In this document: positions 1 to 9,357 of the stretch, one piece after another
Position numbering within the stretch: the first letter of the stretch is position 1
Layout of the letters: each line of letters begins with the position of its first letter
Source: Burkholderia contaminans
GTDB taxonomy: Bacteria; Pseudomonadota; Gammaproteobacteria; Burkholderiales; Burkholderiaceae
Reading direction: 5' to 3'
Assembly: GCF_029633825.1 (NCBI RefSeq)
Contig: NZ_CP090640.1
Span: forward strand, 2,232,001-2,296,000
DNA length: 64,000 nucleotides
Translations under genes and position numbers: made by a program
The notes under the pieces: generated by a model
Told to the model about the DNA's origin: nothing
The model's database searches: none
Seen by the model: the letters and a program-made list of their open reading frames with translations, nothing else

Positions 1-1
1 C

Positions 2-424
2 GGGCTGATGGGCAAGCTCGGTGTCGATCGGCGCCTGCATACGTCGGGCGAAAACAAGGGCTTCTACGACCCGTTCTCGCCGGAAACGCCGAAGATGGAC
101 GCGCACGCGCAGGCATTGCTCGACCAGGTGCACGCGCAGTTCATCAAGGCTGTGAAGGATGGCCGCGGCAAGCGGCTGCACGAGACGCCCGACATGTTCT
201 CGGGCCTGTTCTGGACCGGCGAGAAGAGCGTCGAGCTCGGGCTTGCGGACGGTTACGGTACGACCGACACGGTCGCGCGCGACGTGCTGAAGGCGCCGGA
301 TCTCGTCGACTACACGGTGAAGGAAAGCCTGACGAACCGCGTTGCGCGCAAGTTCGGCGCGGCCGTCGGCGGCGCCGCGATGAAGGCGCTGACGACCGGC
401 GGCGCGTCGGTCAGCCTGCGCTGA
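2..424 (+). CDS. S49 family peptidase, C-terminal part (cut by left edge)
   Basis: The reading frame is open from the first bases, so the gene begins outside the window. About 140 residues remain. The text resembles the C-terminal half of SppA-type S49 serine peptidases: a segment on processing and distance from the active site (FYDPFSPETPKM), then the FSGLFWTGEKSVELGLADGYG stretch in which the family reads G-x-x-A-x-x-x-GL-D. These membrane-anchored peptidases clear signal peptides or other membrane peptides. The catalytic Ser and Lys lie upstream and cannot be checked. A downstream minus-strand gene converges on it. Confidence 0.8.
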   Translation, partial: GLMGKLGVDRRLHTSGENKGFYDPFSPETPKMDAHAQALLDQVHAQFIKAVKDGRGKRLHETPDMFSGLFWTGEKSVELGLADGYGTTDTVARDVLKAPDLVDYTVKESLTNRVARKFGAAVGGAAMKALTTGGASVSLR

Positions 425-481
425 CCGGAGGCGGGCGGGCCGGAATGGCCCGCCGTTCGCCTGGCGGATCGCCTGCCGCGT

Positions 482-1204
482 TCAGTTCGCCAGCAGCAGG
501 AAGATGGCAGGGCGCTTGTGCAGATTCGGCGCAGGCGCCTTTTTCCAGTCCGTGACGGTCCGGCTCGCGATCGTCTCCGTCGCGAGGGTCAGGTCGGCTG
601 CGACGCAGATCTGCGTCGACGGCGCGCAGGTCGCGACGAGCGTGTCGAGCATCGCCTGATTCCGGTACGGCGTTTCGATGAAGATCTGCGTCTGGCGGGC
701 CTTGCGTGACAGTTGCTCGAGTTCGCGCAGGCGTTTCGCTCGTGCCGCCGCGTCGACCGGCAGGTAGCCGTTGAACGCGAAGCTCTGGCCGTTCAGGCCC
801 GATGCCATCAGTGCGAGCAGGATCGAACTCGGTCCGACCAGCGGTACGACTTTCACGCCGCGCTCGTGCGCGCGGCGCACCAGCATGGCGCCGGGATCGG
901 CGACGGCCGGGCAGCCGGCTTCGGACACGAGGCCGGCGTCCGCGCCGGCCAGCACGGGCGCGAGCAGCCGGTCGATGGCGCCGGCCGGCGTGTTGACGTT
1001 CAGTTCGCTGATCTCGATTTCCTGGATCGGGCGTGTGGTGCCGATCTTCTTCAGAAACGCACGCGTCGTCTTCGCGTTCTCGCCGATGTAATAACCGAGC
1101 GTGCCGGCGCGCGCCTGCACGGCCGCGGGCAGGACGGCCGCGAGCATCGATTCGTCGCCTTCGCCGAGCGTGTTCGGGACGAGGTAAAGCGTGCCGGCGG
1201 TCAT
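482..1204 (-). CDS. SAM-dependent methyltransferase of the tetrapyrrole methylase (RsmI-like) fold
   Basis: A 240-residue protein of the TP_methylase family. The N-terminal strand ([12 protein letters not shown]), the central [20 protein letters not shown] segment that holds the SAM-binding loop, and [18 protein letters not shown] match the RsmI/YraL group, which in E. coli 2'-O-methylates C1402 of 16S rRNA. It is shorter than RsmI (about 286 residues), so it is probably a paralogue with an unknown target. Its ATG overlaps the end of the yceF gene by four bases, so the two are translationally coupled. Confidence 0.8.
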   Translation of the reverse strand: MTAGTLYLVPNTLGEGDESMLAAVLPAAVQARAGTLGYYIGENAKTTRAFLKKIGTTRPIQEIEISELNVNTPAGAIDRLLAPVLAGADAGLVSEAGCPAVADPGAMLVRRAHERGVKVVPLVGPSSILLALMASGLNGQSFAFNGYLPVDAAARAKRLRELEQLSRKARQTQIFIETPYRNQAMLDTLVATCAPSTQICVAADLTLATETIASRTVTDWKKAPAPNLHKRPAIFLLLAN

Positions 1205-1833
1205 GCGCGGTCTCCACGGGTGGTTGCAAACAATGGATAGTCGGCGGCGCGCAGCATGCGCGTGAGCGCGATCAGCGGCAGGCCGACGAGCGCGGTCGGA
1301 TCGTTCGAGTCGATCGCGTCGAGCAGTGCGATGCCGAGCCCTTCGGACTTCGCGCTGCCGGCGACGTCGTACGGCGTTTCGGCGCGCAGGTACGCGTCGA
1401 GTTCGGCCTCGGGCAGCGAGCGGAAACGCACGCGCGTGACGATGTCCTCGACCTGCGCTTCACCCGTCCGGCTGTCGTACAGGCACAGCGCGCTGTGGAA
1501 TTCGACTTCGCGGCCCTGCATCGACACGAGTTGCGCGAGCGCGCGCTCATGGGTGCCGGGCTTGCCGATCTGGAGCCCGTCGAAGGTCGCGACCTGGTCC
1601 GACCCGATCACGAGCACGCCGTCCGGTGCGTCGATGGTGGCGGCGACGGCGCGCGCTTTCGCGCCGGCGAGCCGCAGGGCGGTCGCGGCCGGCGTTTCGC
1701 CGTCGTGCGGGGTTTCGTCGAGGTCGGGCGACACGACGTCGAAGGGGACGCCGAGGCGCTCGAGGAGCGCGCGGCGGTAGCGTGAACTGGAGGCAAGAAT
1801 CAGCCGCGGTGGGCGGCAAGCGGTATCCGGCAT
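1201..1833 (-). CDS. yceF: Maf-family nucleotide pyrophosphatase, YceF type
   Basis: A 210-residue Maf/Ham1-fold protein. The N-terminus has the family signature [18 protein letters not shown], followed by SPDLDE, ETP, and the IGSDQVA motif typical of the YceF branch, whose characterised members hydrolyse 7-methyl-GTP; the Maf branch usually has a GADT-type motif there. The frame is open further upstream, but the ATG at 1833 starts directly before the conserved strand, so it is preferred. It is divergent from yceD-rpmF-plsX, the same arrangement as in E. coli, and overlaps the methyltransferase gene by four bases. Confidence 0.88.
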   Translation of the reverse strand: MPDTACRPPRLILASSSRYRRALLERLGVPFDVVSPDLDETPHDGETPAATALRLAGAKARAVAATIDAPDGVLVIGSDQVATFDGLQIGKPGTHERALAQLVSMQGREVEFHSALCLYDSRTGEAQVEDIVTRVRFRSLPEAELDAYLRAETPYDVAGSAKSEGLGIALLDAIDSNDPTALVGLPLIALTRMLRAADYPLFATTRGDRA

Positions 1834-2063
1834 GGTCGGTTGGATCGGTGAGTCGTCGGGTGTTGTGCGGCGTTGCGCGGACGCAAGCTTAAGTGATTGA
1901 CCGCAAAAGGTAAAACAGGTATGCTTTCCCGCTTTTCGTCGGCAGGCTTCCGTTGTGGTGGCGCCTGTCGGGTCTTCGGAAGTAAAGTACGTCATCCGCG
2001 GATGAGCCGTACGCGAGCGGTACCAAGCCGGATCCGCAAGTCAGCCTGTAGGCAGGAGCGCAC

Positions 2064-2699
2064 ATGAACACTTCTTCTGGCAAACCGGCTGCGGCGCTTG
2101 ATCCGCATGCGATCGACCTGTTCGAGTTCGCCCGCAGCGGGCGGCAGGCAGCAGGTGCGGTGCGCCTCTCGCAACTGCCGCGCATGTTAAACGAAGTGCC
2201 TGCGGACGCGCCAGATCGCGACACGGTCTTCACATGGCAGGCGGAAGGGTTCACCCAGAAGGAGTTGCAGGACGACGGCGCCGATGGGCAGCAGCCGTAT
2301 CTGCGCCTTGCGGTGCACGGCCAGGCGTGGCTCACGTGCCAGCGCTGCATGACCCCGTACGACCAGACGTTCGACGTCGACATGACGTACCGGGTCGTCG
2401 CGACCGAAGAAGAAGCTGAAGAATTTCCGCTCGACGACGATGAAGCCGATGTGATCGTGGGCTCACGCCAGTTCGATCTCGTCGACTTGATCGAAGAGGA
2501 ATTGCTGCTTTCGTTGCCGCTCGTGCCCAAGCACGAGGTTTGCCCGGCAGTTCACGAAAGCCTCGTGTCGGGTGCGAGCGGTCCTGTGGAAGAGGCGGAC
2601 GAAGAGTCCGGCGAAACCGCGGACGAAGGCAAACGGCCGAATCCGTTCGCAGCGCTGGAAGCGCTGAAGAAGGACGGTGACGGCACCAAGAAACACTAA
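2064..2699 (+). CDS. yceD: YceD family (DUF177) protein, 23S rRNA accumulation protein
   Basis: A 211-residue DUF177 protein. The conserved core QAWLTCQRCMTP carries the CxxC pair, followed by the acidic run TEEEAEEFPLDDDEADV and the DLVDLIEEELLLSLPLVPKH helix; a third Cys (HEVC) follows. The C-terminus is charged and low in complexity. YceD homologues are needed for normal 23S rRNA levels in E. coli and plants. Its position just before rpmF and plsX is the strongest evidence. The start ATG follows a GGAG sequence (2055-2058). Confidence 0.9.
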   Translation: MNTSSGKPAAALDPHAIDLFEFARSGRQAAGAVRLSQLPRMLNEVPADAPDRDTVFTWQAEGFTQKELQDDGADGQQPYLRLAVHGQAWLTCQRCMTPYDQTFDVDMTYRVVATEEEAEEFPLDDDEADVIVGSRQFDLVDLIEEELLLSLPLVPKHEVCPAVHESLVSGASGPVEEADEESGETADEGKRPNPFAALEALKKDGDGTKKH

Positions 2700-2797
2700 G
2701 CAGTTGTGGCGCGGGAAGGCGTAAAGGCTTTGGGCCAGGGTAGTTAAGCGCCGGATCGGGCTGTGTTAGAATCCGGAAAATTATTTAGGAGTTAGTC

Positions 2798-2977
2798 ATG
2801 GCAGTCCAGCAAAACAAGAAGTCGCCGTCGAAGCGCGGCATGCATCGTTCGCACGATTTCCTGACGGCAGCGCCGCTGGCAGTCGAGCCGAGCACGGGTG
2901 AAGTGCACCTGCGTCACCACGTCAGCCCGAACGGCTACTACCGCGGCAAGAAAGTCGTCAAGACGAAGAACGACTAA
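2798..2977 (+). CDS. rpmF: 50S ribosomal protein L32
   Basis: A 59-residue basic protein too short for many gene callers. It reads [20 protein letters not shown] at the N-terminus, with the family's conserved AVQQNK..PS..GMRR start, and ends in [15 protein letters not shown]. This L32 lacks the zinc-binding Cys pairs found in some bacteria. A TTAGGAG ribosome-binding site lies at 2785-2791, and TAGAAT at about 2766-2771 could be a -10 box of a local promoter. A strong terminator follows at 3053-3083. Confidence 0.97.
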
Positions 2978-3052
2978 GCGTCAAGTCACGCGTTGCGCGC
3001 TACGCTTGCCGTTCGCGTGACAACTGGTTCGCTTGACACTTTCCTGGCTCAA

Positions 3053-3083
3053 CAAAAAGGCGGCATTCAACTGCCGCTTTTTT
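3053..3083 (+). terminator. Intrinsic terminator between rpmF and plsX
   Basis: The stem GCGGCA/TGCCGC (3060-3065 and 3072-3077) is flanked by A5 and T6 runs. It stands 24 bases before the plsX ATG, so plsX must rely on read-through or on a promoter within this short leader. Confidence 0.75.
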
Positions 3084-3106
3084 GTGCCTGAAATTCGTCG
3101 CATTCC

Positions 3107-4213
3107 ATGACCGTAAAGCTCACAATCGATTGCATGGGAGGCGACCACGGCCCGTCCGTGACCGTTCCCGCGGCAGTCAAGTTCGTCCGCGCGCATCCCG
3201 ATGCGCACCTGATGCTCGTCGGCATCGAAAGCGCGATCCGCGCTCAGCTGAAAAAGCTGAAAGCCCTCGACGATCCCGCGCTGACCATCGTTCCCGCCAC
3301 CGAAGTCGTGGCGATGGACGACCCGGTCGAAGTGGCGCTGCGCAAGAAGAAGGATTCTTCGATGCGCGTCGCACTCAACCACGTCAAGGAAGGCGCGGCG
3401 CAGGCCTGCATCTCCGCCGGCAACACCGGCGCGCTGATGGCTGTTTCCCGTTACGTACTCAAGACGCTGCCCGGCATCGAGCGGCCCGCGATCGCGTTCG
3501 CACTGCCGAACCCGACCGGCTATACGATGATGCTGGACCTCGGCGCGAACGTCGACTGCGAACCGCAGCACCTGCTGCAGTTCGCGGAAATGGGGCACGC
3601 GCTCGTGGCGGCGCTCGAAGGCAAGGAGCGTCCGACGATCGGCCTGCTGAACATCGGCGAAGAGGTGATCAAGGGCAACGAGACGATCAAGCGCGCAGGC
3701 GAACTGCTGCGCGCCAGCACGCTCAATTTCCGCGGCAACGTCGAAGGCAACGACATCTACAAGGGCACGGTCGACGTGATCGTGTGCGACGGCTTCGTCG
3801 GCAACGTCGCGCTGAAGACGTCCGAGGGGCTCGCACAGATGCTGTCGGACATCATCCGTGAGGAGTTCGGCCGTTCGCTGATGTCGAAGCTGATGGCGCT
3901 GCTCGCGCTACCCGTCCTGATGCGGTTCAAGAAGCGCGTCGACCACCGCCAGTACAATGGCGCGGCGCTGCTGGGGCTGAAAAGCCTCGTGATCAAGAGC
4001 CACGGTTCGGCCGATGCCTACGCGTTTGAGTGGGCGATCAAACGCGGGTATGATGCCGTCAAAAACGGCGTGCTGGAGCGCCTCGCGCGCGCGATGGCGG
4101 ATAATTCAGTGTCGCTCGGCGAAGGCGAACACGACGCGGGCGGTGCGGGCCATGCAAGCCCTGCCGCAGGCCATCACGCCGAACCTTCCGCTGCGCAATC
4201 CTCTAAAGCATAA
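3107..4213 (+). CDS. plsX: Phosphate acyltransferase PlsX
   Basis: A 368-residue PlsX. It converts acyl-ACP to acyl-phosphate, the acyl donor for PlsY in phosphatidic acid synthesis. The N-terminus has [11 protein letters not shown], and the middle has [20 protein letters not shown] and [13 protein letters not shown], all hallmarks of the family. The last 25 or so residues (about 345-368) are a His/Ala-rich tail that looks unconserved. The stop codon abuts the fabH start with no gap, so the two are translated together. It works at the membrane surface and links the following fab genes to phospholipid synthesis. Confidence 0.97.
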   Translation: MTVKLTIDCMGGDHGPSVTVPAAVKFVRAHPDAHLMLVGIESAIRAQLKKLKALDDPALTIVPATEVVAMDDPVEVALRKKKDSSMRVALNHVKEGAAQACISAGNTGALMAVSRYVLKTLPGIERPAIAFALPNPTGYTMMLDLGANVDCEPQHLLQFAEMGHALVAALEGKERPTIGLLNIGEEVIKGNETIKRAGELLRASTLNFRGNVEGNDIYKGTVDVIVCDGFVGNVALKTSEGLAQMLSDIIREEFGRSLMSKLMALLALPVLMRFKKRVDHRQYNGAALLGLKSLVIKSHGSADAYAFEWAIKRGYDAVKNGVLERLARAMADNSVSLGEGEHDAGGAGHASPAAGHHAEPSAAQSSKA

Positions 4214-5203
4214 ATGGCCCAATCGACTCTCTATTCCCGCGTGCTCGGCACGGGCAGCTACCTGCCGCCTGACCGCGTCACGAACCAGCAGTTGACCGAT
4301 CGTCTTGCGAAGGAAGGCATCGAGACGAGCGATGAATGGATCGTTGCGCGCACGGGTATCCATGCGCGCCATTTCGCCGCACCGGACGTCACGACCAGCG
4401 ACCTCGCGCTCGAGGCGTCGCGTCGCGCGATCGAAGCCGCCGGCATCGATCCGCAGTCGATCGACCTGATCATCGTCGCGACTTCGACCCCCGATTTCGT
4501 GTTCCCGAGCACCGCGTGCCTGTTGCAGAACAAGCTCGGCATCAAGAACGGCGGCGCGGCATTCGACGTGCAGGCCGTGTGTTCGGGCTTCGCGTACGCG
4601 GTGGCGACGGCCGACAGCTTCATCCGCAGCGGTCAGCACCGCACGGCGCTCGTCGTCGGTGCTGAGACGTTCTCGCGCATTCTCGATTTCAAGGACCGCA
4701 CGACCTGCGTGCTGTTCGGTGACGGCGCGGGTGCCGTGATCCTGTCCGCATCGGAAGAGCCGGGCGTGCTCGGCAGCGCGCTGCATGCGGACGGCAGCTA
4801 TTCGAACATCCTCTGCACGCCGGGCAACGTCAATCGCGGCGTGATCGAGGGCAGCGCGTTCCTGCACATGGACGGGCAGGCCGTGTTCAAGCTCGCGGTC
4901 AACGTGCTCGAAAAGGTTGCGATCGAGGCGCTCGCGAAGGCGAATCTCGCGCCCGAGCAGATCGACTGGCTGATTCCGCACCAGGCCAACATTCGCATCA
5001 TGACCAGCACCTGCCGCAAGCTCGGCCTGCCGCAGGAGCGCATGGTCGTGACGGTCGACCAGCACGGCAACACGTCGGCTGCGTCGATCCCGCTGGCGCT
5101 CGACGCCGCGGTGCGCGACGGTCGTATCCAGCGCGGCCAGCACGTGCTGATCGAAGGCGTCGGCGGCGGCTTCACCTGGGGCGCGTCGGTCTTCCGCTAC
5201 TGA
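4214..5203 (+). CDS. fabH: Beta-ketoacyl-ACP synthase III
   Basis: A 329-residue FabH, which condenses acetyl-CoA with malonyl-ACP to start fatty-acid synthesis. The catalytic triad is visible: Cys123 in AVCSGF, His256 in PHQAN and Asn286 in HGNTSA. The C-terminal GGGFTWGA is also conserved. The ATG directly follows the plsX stop. With plsX, fabD, fabG, acpP and fabF it makes the standard gammaproteobacterial and betaproteobacterial fab cluster. Confidence 0.97.
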   Translation: MAQSTLYSRVLGTGSYLPPDRVTNQQLTDRLAKEGIETSDEWIVARTGIHARHFAAPDVTTSDLALEASRRAIEAAGIDPQSIDLIIVATSTPDFVFPSTACLLQNKLGIKNGGAAFDVQAVCSGFAYAVATADSFIRSGQHRTALVVGAETFSRILDFKDRTTCVLFGDGAGAVILSASEEPGVLGSALHADGSYSNILCTPGNVNRGVIEGSAFLHMDGQAVFKLAVNVLEKVAIEALAKANLAPEQIDWLIPHQANIRIMTSTCRKLGLPQERMVVTVDQHGNTSAASIPLALDAAVRDGRIQRGQHVLIEGVGGGFTWGASVFRY

Positions 5204-5286
5204 TCCGCGGCGCGCGACTGCTGCGCGCGGATCCCATCGGCGCGCCATTCGCGCGCGCCGTCCGAATCGATTCAATTGGGGACGAT

Positions 5287-6219
5287 ATGAAATTTGCATT
5301 CGTATTTCCGGGGCAGGGCTCGCAGGCGGTCGGCATGCTCAATGCATTCGCCGATCTGGCCGTCGTGCGCGAGACGCTCCAGGAAGCGTCCGATGCACTC
5401 AATCAGGATCTCGGCAAGCTGATCGCCGAAGGCCCGGCCGAAGAGCTGAACCTCACCACCAACACGCAGCCCGTGATGCTGACCGCAGCGTATGCGTGCT
5501 ATCGCGCGTGGCAGCAGGCAGGCGGCCCGGCGCCGGCGATCGTCGCCGGCCACAGCCTCGGTGAATACACGGCGCTCGTCGCTGCAGGCGCGCTCGCGTT
5601 CAAGGACGCGGTGCCGCTCGTGCGCTTCCGTGCGCAGGCGATGCAGACGGCCGTGCCGGTCGGCCAGGGCGGCATGGCCGCGATCCTGGGCCTCGACGAC
5701 GACACGGTGCGCGCGGTCTGCGCCGAAGCCGCGGAAGCGGGCGTCGTCGAAGCGGTAAACTTCAATGCACCCGCACAGGTCGTTATCGCAGGCAACAAGG
5801 CCGCAGTCGAAAAGGCCTGCGAGATCGCGAAGGCGAAGGGCGCGAAGCGCGCACTGCCGCTGCCGGTGTCGGCGCCGTTCCATTCGTCGCTGCTCAAGCC
5901 GGCGTCGGACCAGTTGCGCGACTATCTTGCGAACGTCGACGTCAAGGCGCCGCAGATTCCGGTCGTCAACAACATCGACGTCGCCGTGGTCAGCGATCCG
6001 GCTGCGATCAAGGATGCGCTGGTGCGCCAGGCCGCGGGCCCGGTGCGCTGGGTCGAGTGCGTGCAGCACATCGCGGGCACGGGCGTCACGCACGTGATCG
6101 AATGTGGTCCGGGCAAGGTGCTCACCGGCCTGACGAAGCGCATCGACGGCAACCTGACGGGCGCGTCGGTATTCGATCCGGCTTCGCTCGACGAAGCACT
6201 CAAGCTGGTGACCGCCTGA
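5287..6219 (+). CDS. fabD: Malonyl CoA-acyl carrier protein transacylase
   Basis: A 310-residue FabD that loads malonyl groups on ACP. The start FAFVFPGQGSQ, the nucleophile elbow GHSLGEY (Ser90) and the His199 of SAPFHS are all present, as is the Gln/Asn-rich PVVNNIDV segment. An 83-base gap after fabH contains GGGGAC (5279-5284) before the ATG as a plausible ribosome-binding site. Confidence 0.97.
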   Translation: MKFAFVFPGQGSQAVGMLNAFADLAVVRETLQEASDALNQDLGKLIAEGPAEELNLTTNTQPVMLTAAYACYRAWQQAGGPAPAIVAGHSLGEYTALVAAGALAFKDAVPLVRFRAQAMQTAVPVGQGGMAAILGLDDDTVRAVCAEAAEAGVVEAVNFNAPAQVVIAGNKAAVEKACEIAKAKGAKRALPLPVSAPFHSSLLKPASDQLRDYLANVDVKAPQIPVVNNIDVAVVSDPAAIKDALVRQAAGPVRWVECVQHIAGTGVTHVIECGPGKVLTGLTKRIDGNLTGASVFDPASLDEALKLVTA

Positions 6220-6255
6220 CGCGGCGCCTTTTCTCAAGAGACGGATATTCGATTC

Positions 6256-7005
6256 ATGGACAAGACTCTCGATAAACAGGTTGCGATCGTCACGGGCGCA
6301 TCGCGCGGCATCGGCCGCTCGATCGCGCTCGAGCTCGCGCGCCTGGGTGCGACGGTGATCGGCACGGCGACGAGCGAATCGGGCGCCGCTGCGATTACCG
6401 CAGCGTTCGCGGAAGCGGGCGTCACGGGCCGCGGCGCGGTGCTGAACGTCAACGACGCGGCAGCCGCCGAGGCGCTGATCGACGCGACCGTGAAGGAATT
6501 CGGCGCGCTGAACGTGCTCGTCAACAACGCGGGCATCACGCAGGACCAGCTCGCGATGCGCATGAAGGACGAGGACTGGGACGCGGTGATCGACACCAAC
6601 CTGAAGTCGGTGTTCCGCCTGTCGCGCGCGGTGCTGCGCCCGATGATGAAGGCGCGTGGCGGCCGCATCATCAACATCACGTCGGTGGTCGGCTCGGCCG
6701 GCAACCCGGGCCAGGTCAACTACGCGGCCGCCAAGGCCGGCGTGGCGGGCATGACGCGTGCGCTTGCGCGTGAAATCGGCAGCCGCGGCATCACCGTGAA
6801 CTGCGTGGCGCCGGGCTTCATCGACACCGACATGACGAAGACGCTGCCGGAAGAACAGCAGGCCGCGCTCAAGACCCAGATTCCGCTCGGCCGCCTCGGC
6901 AGCCCGGAAGACATCGCCCATGCCGTCGCGTTCCTCGCATCGCCGCAAGCCGGTTACATCACCGGTACGACGCTGCACGTGAACGGCGGCATGTACATGT
7001 CGTAA
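6256..7005 (+). CDS. fabG: 3-oxoacyl-ACP reductase
   Basis: A 249-residue classical short-chain dehydrogenase that reduces beta-ketoacyl-ACP with NADPH. The cofactor motif TGASRGIG (residues 13-20), NNAG (90-93), and the catalytic Ser143, Tyr156 and Lys160 (YxxxK) are intact. The C-terminal ITGTTLHVNGGMYM matches FabG rather than other SDRs. It lies 36 bases after fabD and before acpP. Confidence 0.97.
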   Translation: MDKTLDKQVAIVTGASRGIGRSIALELARLGATVIGTATSESGAAAITAAFAEAGVTGRGAVLNVNDAAAAEALIDATVKEFGALNVLVNNAGITQDQLAMRMKDEDWDAVIDTNLKSVFRLSRAVLRPMMKARGGRIINITSVVGSAGNPGQVNYAAAKAGVAGMTRALAREIGSRGITVNCVAPGFIDTDMTKTLPEEQQAALKTQIPLGRLGSPEDIAHAVAFLASPQAGYITGTTLHVNGGMYMS

Positions 7006-7101
7006 CGATTTTCGTTTACCATCCGCGCCGTATCCCGTTTTTCAGGCGGATCGGCGCTTGATCGACCATCAAGCCAACGCGCGTTTTGGCGTCAGCAAAC
7101 C

Positions 7102-7110
7102 TGATAAAAT
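7102..7110 (+). promoter_or_regulatory. Candidate extended -10 promoter for acpP
   Basis: TGATAAAAT fits an extended -10 box (TG-N-TATAAT-like), 40 bases before the acpP start, in the 144-base gap after fabG. No convincing -35 box is seen. A separate acpP promoter would fit the high ACP demand seen in other bacteria. Confidence 0.35.
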
Positions 7111-7149
7111 GCGCGCACTTGTAAATCTGAACTTTCCCTCGGAGGGGTA

Positions 7150-7389
7150 ATGGACAACATCGAACAACGTGTCAAGAAGATCGTCGCTGAACAACTGGGC
7201 GTCGCGGAAGCCGAGATCAAGAACGAAGCTTCGTTCGTGAACGACCTGGGCGCCGACTCGCTCGACACCGTCGAACTGGTGATGGCTCTGGAAGACGAGT
7301 TCGGCATGGAAATCCCGGACGAAGAAGCAGAGAAGATCACGACCGTTCAGCAAGCGATCGACTACGCTCGCGCAAACGTCAAGGCGTAA
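7150..7389 (+). CDS. acpP: Acyl carrier protein
   Basis: A 79-residue acidic ACP, the carrier of acyl chains in type II fatty-acid synthesis. The 4'-phosphopantetheine site is Ser37 in [10 protein letters not shown], the substrate of AcpS, whose gene is at 20372-20800 in the same window. A very strong ribosome-binding site (GGAGGGG at 7141-7147) precedes the ATG, as expected for one of the most abundant proteins. Confidence 0.98.
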
Positions 7390-7556
7390 CGAGCGCCTTT
7401 CGCGCTTGTCCGCCACGTCGCCGCGATCTTCGCGATTGACGCGCCATCCTGCCGGCTTCGCGCCGGACGGACTAACAGCCACAGGGCTCGCAGGGCTGGT
7501 TCCTGTGGCCACTGTGGCTTTTGTTTTTGTCATCCAATAATGGAAAAGAGGTTACC

Positions 7557-8789
7557 GTGAGCCGCCGTCGTGTTGTTGTTACAGGCCTGGGGCTGATTTC
7601 GCCTGTTGGCAATAATGTTGCCGACGGCTGGGCCAATCTCGTCGCCGGCAAGTCCGGTATTGCCACCGTCACGAAGTTCGATGCGTCGAACCTCGCCTGC
7701 CATTTCGCGGGTGAAGTGAAGGGTTTCAGCGCCGAGGAGTACATCCCGGCGAAGGAAGCCCGGAACATGGATACGTTCATCCATTACGGCATCGCCGCCG
7801 GCGTCCAGGCCATCAAGGACAGCGGGCTGGAAGTGAACGAGGCCAATGCGGAACGCATCGGCGTGCTGGTCGGTTCCGGCATCGGCGGCCTGCCGATGAT
7901 CGAAGATACCCACCAGACCTACGTCGATCGCGGCGCACGCCGGATTTCGCCGTTCTTCGTGCCGGGTTCGATCATCAACATGATCTCGGGTCACCTGAGC
8001 ATCATGTTCGGGCTGAAAGGCCCGAACCTCGCGGCTGTCACGGCTTGCACGACCGGCCTGCACAGCATCGGCCTCGCAGCGCGCCTGATCCAGGCCGGCG
8101 ACGCCGACGTGATGGTCGCGGGCGGCGCCGAATCGACCGTGTCGCCGCTCGGCATCGGCGGTTTCGCGGCCGCGCGCGCGCTGTCGACTCGCAACGACGA
8201 TCCGGCCACCGCGTCGCGTCCGTGGGACAAGGACCGCGACGGCTTCGTGCTGGGCGAGGGTGCCGGCGTGATGGTGCTCGAGGAGTACGAAGCGGCGAAG
8301 GCACGCGGTGCGAAGATCTACGCGGAAGTCTCGGGCTTCGGCATGACGGGCGACGCGTACCACATGACCGCGCCGAACATGGACGGCCCGCGCCGCTGCA
8401 TGGTCGCGGCACTGCGCGACGCCGGCGTGAACCCGGACGAGGTCCAGTACCTGAACGCGCACGGCACGTCGACGCCGCTGGGCGACAAGAACGAGTCCGA
8501 CGCGGTGAAGGCGGCCTTCGGCGAGCATGCGTACAAGATCGTCGTGAACTCGACGAAGTCGATGACGGGCCACCTGCTGGGCGGCGCGGGCGGCCTCGAA
8601 TCGGTGTTCACGGTGCTGGCGCTGCACAACAACGTGTCGCCGCCGACCATCAACATCTTCAACCAGGACCCGGAGTGCGATCTCGACTACTGCGCGAATA
8701 CCGCGCGTGACATGAAGATCGACGTTGCCGTGAAGAACAACTTCGGCTTCGGCGGTACCAACGGCACGCTGGTGTTCAAGCGCGTCTGA
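7557..8789 (+). CDS. fabF: Beta-ketoacyl-ACP synthase II
   Basis: A 410-residue KAS II elongating enzyme. The Cys-His-His active site is visible in [17 protein letters not shown] and TGHLLGGAG, and the C-terminal NNFGFGGTN loop is intact. The frame is open to a TTG 36 bases upstream, but the GTG at 7557 is preferred because a GAAAAGAGG ribosome-binding site lies at 7543-7551 and the protein then starts [11 protein letters not shown] like its relatives. It closes the fab cluster. Confidence 0.96.
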   Translation: MSRRRVVVTGLGLISPVGNNVADGWANLVAGKSGIATVTKFDASNLACHFAGEVKGFSAEEYIPAKEARNMDTFIHYGIAAGVQAIKDSGLEVNEANAERIGVLVGSGIGGLPMIEDTHQTYVDRGARRISPFFVPGSIINMISGHLSIMFGLKGPNLAAVTACTTGLHSIGLAARLIQAGDADVMVAGGAESTVSPLGIGGFAAARALSTRNDDPATASRPWDKDRDGFVLGEGAGVMVLEEYEAAKARGAKIYAEVSGFGMTGDAYHMTAPNMDGPRRCMVAALRDAGVNPDEVQYLNAHGTSTPLGDKNESDAVKAAFGEHAYKIVVNSTKSMTGHLLGGAGGLESVFTVLALHNNVSPPTINIFNQDPECDLDYCANTARDMKIDVAVKNNFGFGGTNGTLVFKRV

Positions 8790-8801
8790 CGCCGCAATCG
8801 C

Positions 8802-9266
8802 TTGACGAGTCCATTCGATGCTCCGGCCGGGCGTCCGCAGCGCTTTGCGTTGCGGGCCTCGGCCGTGTCGTATCTCGTGCTGGCCGTGTTCGTCGCTTCG
8901 GCTACCGCGTCGGCCTACCTGTTCTGGGCGCCGCGCGCGGGCGCTACCGCCGGCGCAGGCGTGTCGGCCGTGACGGCCGCGCTGCTGGCCGTGTGTGCGG
9001 CGCGGGCCTGTGCCCGCCGGCTGCCGGCCGAGTTGCAGATCGACGCCTTCGGGGAAGTCGCGGCGTTTGGCCGCACCGGGCGCCTGCTGGCCCGCGGCCG
9101 CGTGACGGGTCATGCGCACTGGAGCAGCCTGCTGCTGGTGCTGTCGGTCGGGCAGGGCGCCCGGCGGGCCCGGCCGCTGCTGATTCCGGCCGATGCGCTC
9201 GACGCCGCATCGTTCAGCGCGCTTTCCGTGCTGGCGCGAACGGCGGGCGCGGCGGGGCGGGTTTGA
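8802..9266 (+). CDS. Small membrane protein, possibly YgfX family
   Basis: A 154-residue protein with a probable TTG start, 12 bases after fabF. Two hydrophobic helices (about residues 22-45 and 48-66) are followed by a beta-rich cytoplasmic tail that ends in RRARPLLIPADALDAASFSALSVLAR. That layout, two membrane spans and then a D-x-L-xx-xx-FR-L-like ending, resembles the YgfX family, whose genes often sit near rpoE in betaproteobacteria. The family call is from remembered pattern only. It probably belongs to the rpoE transcription unit or the fab one. Confidence 0.55.
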   Translation: MTSPFDAPAGRPQRFALRASAVSYLVLAVFVASATASAYLFWAPRAGATAGAGVSAVTAALLAVCAARACARRLPAELQIDAFGEVAAFGRTGRLLARGRVTGHAHWSSLLLVLSVGQGARRARPLLIPADALDAASFSALSVLARTAGAAGRV

Positions 9267-9275
9267 CGGCGGCAC

Positions 9276-9292
9276 GGTTACCTACCGTAACC
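9276..9292. promoter_or_regulatory. Inverted repeat upstream of rpoE
   Basis: GGTTAC-CTACC-GTAACC is a perfect 6-base dyad, 66 bases before the rpoE start. TACAAT at 9313-9318 is a fair -10 box, and the right arm of the dyad falls in the expected -35 zone, so a bound protein could control this promoter. The cognate factor is unknown. Confidence 0.4.
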
Positions 9293-9357
9293 AGCGGCCG
9301 GCGCGGGAACGCTACAATAGCGCTCCGCGTTGCATCCCTAGTTAACGGATTTGTCAG

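Noticed and set aside
7521..7556. Upstream TTG start for fabF
   Set aside because: No ribosome-binding site, and the 12 extra residues do not fit the family; GTG 7557 does.
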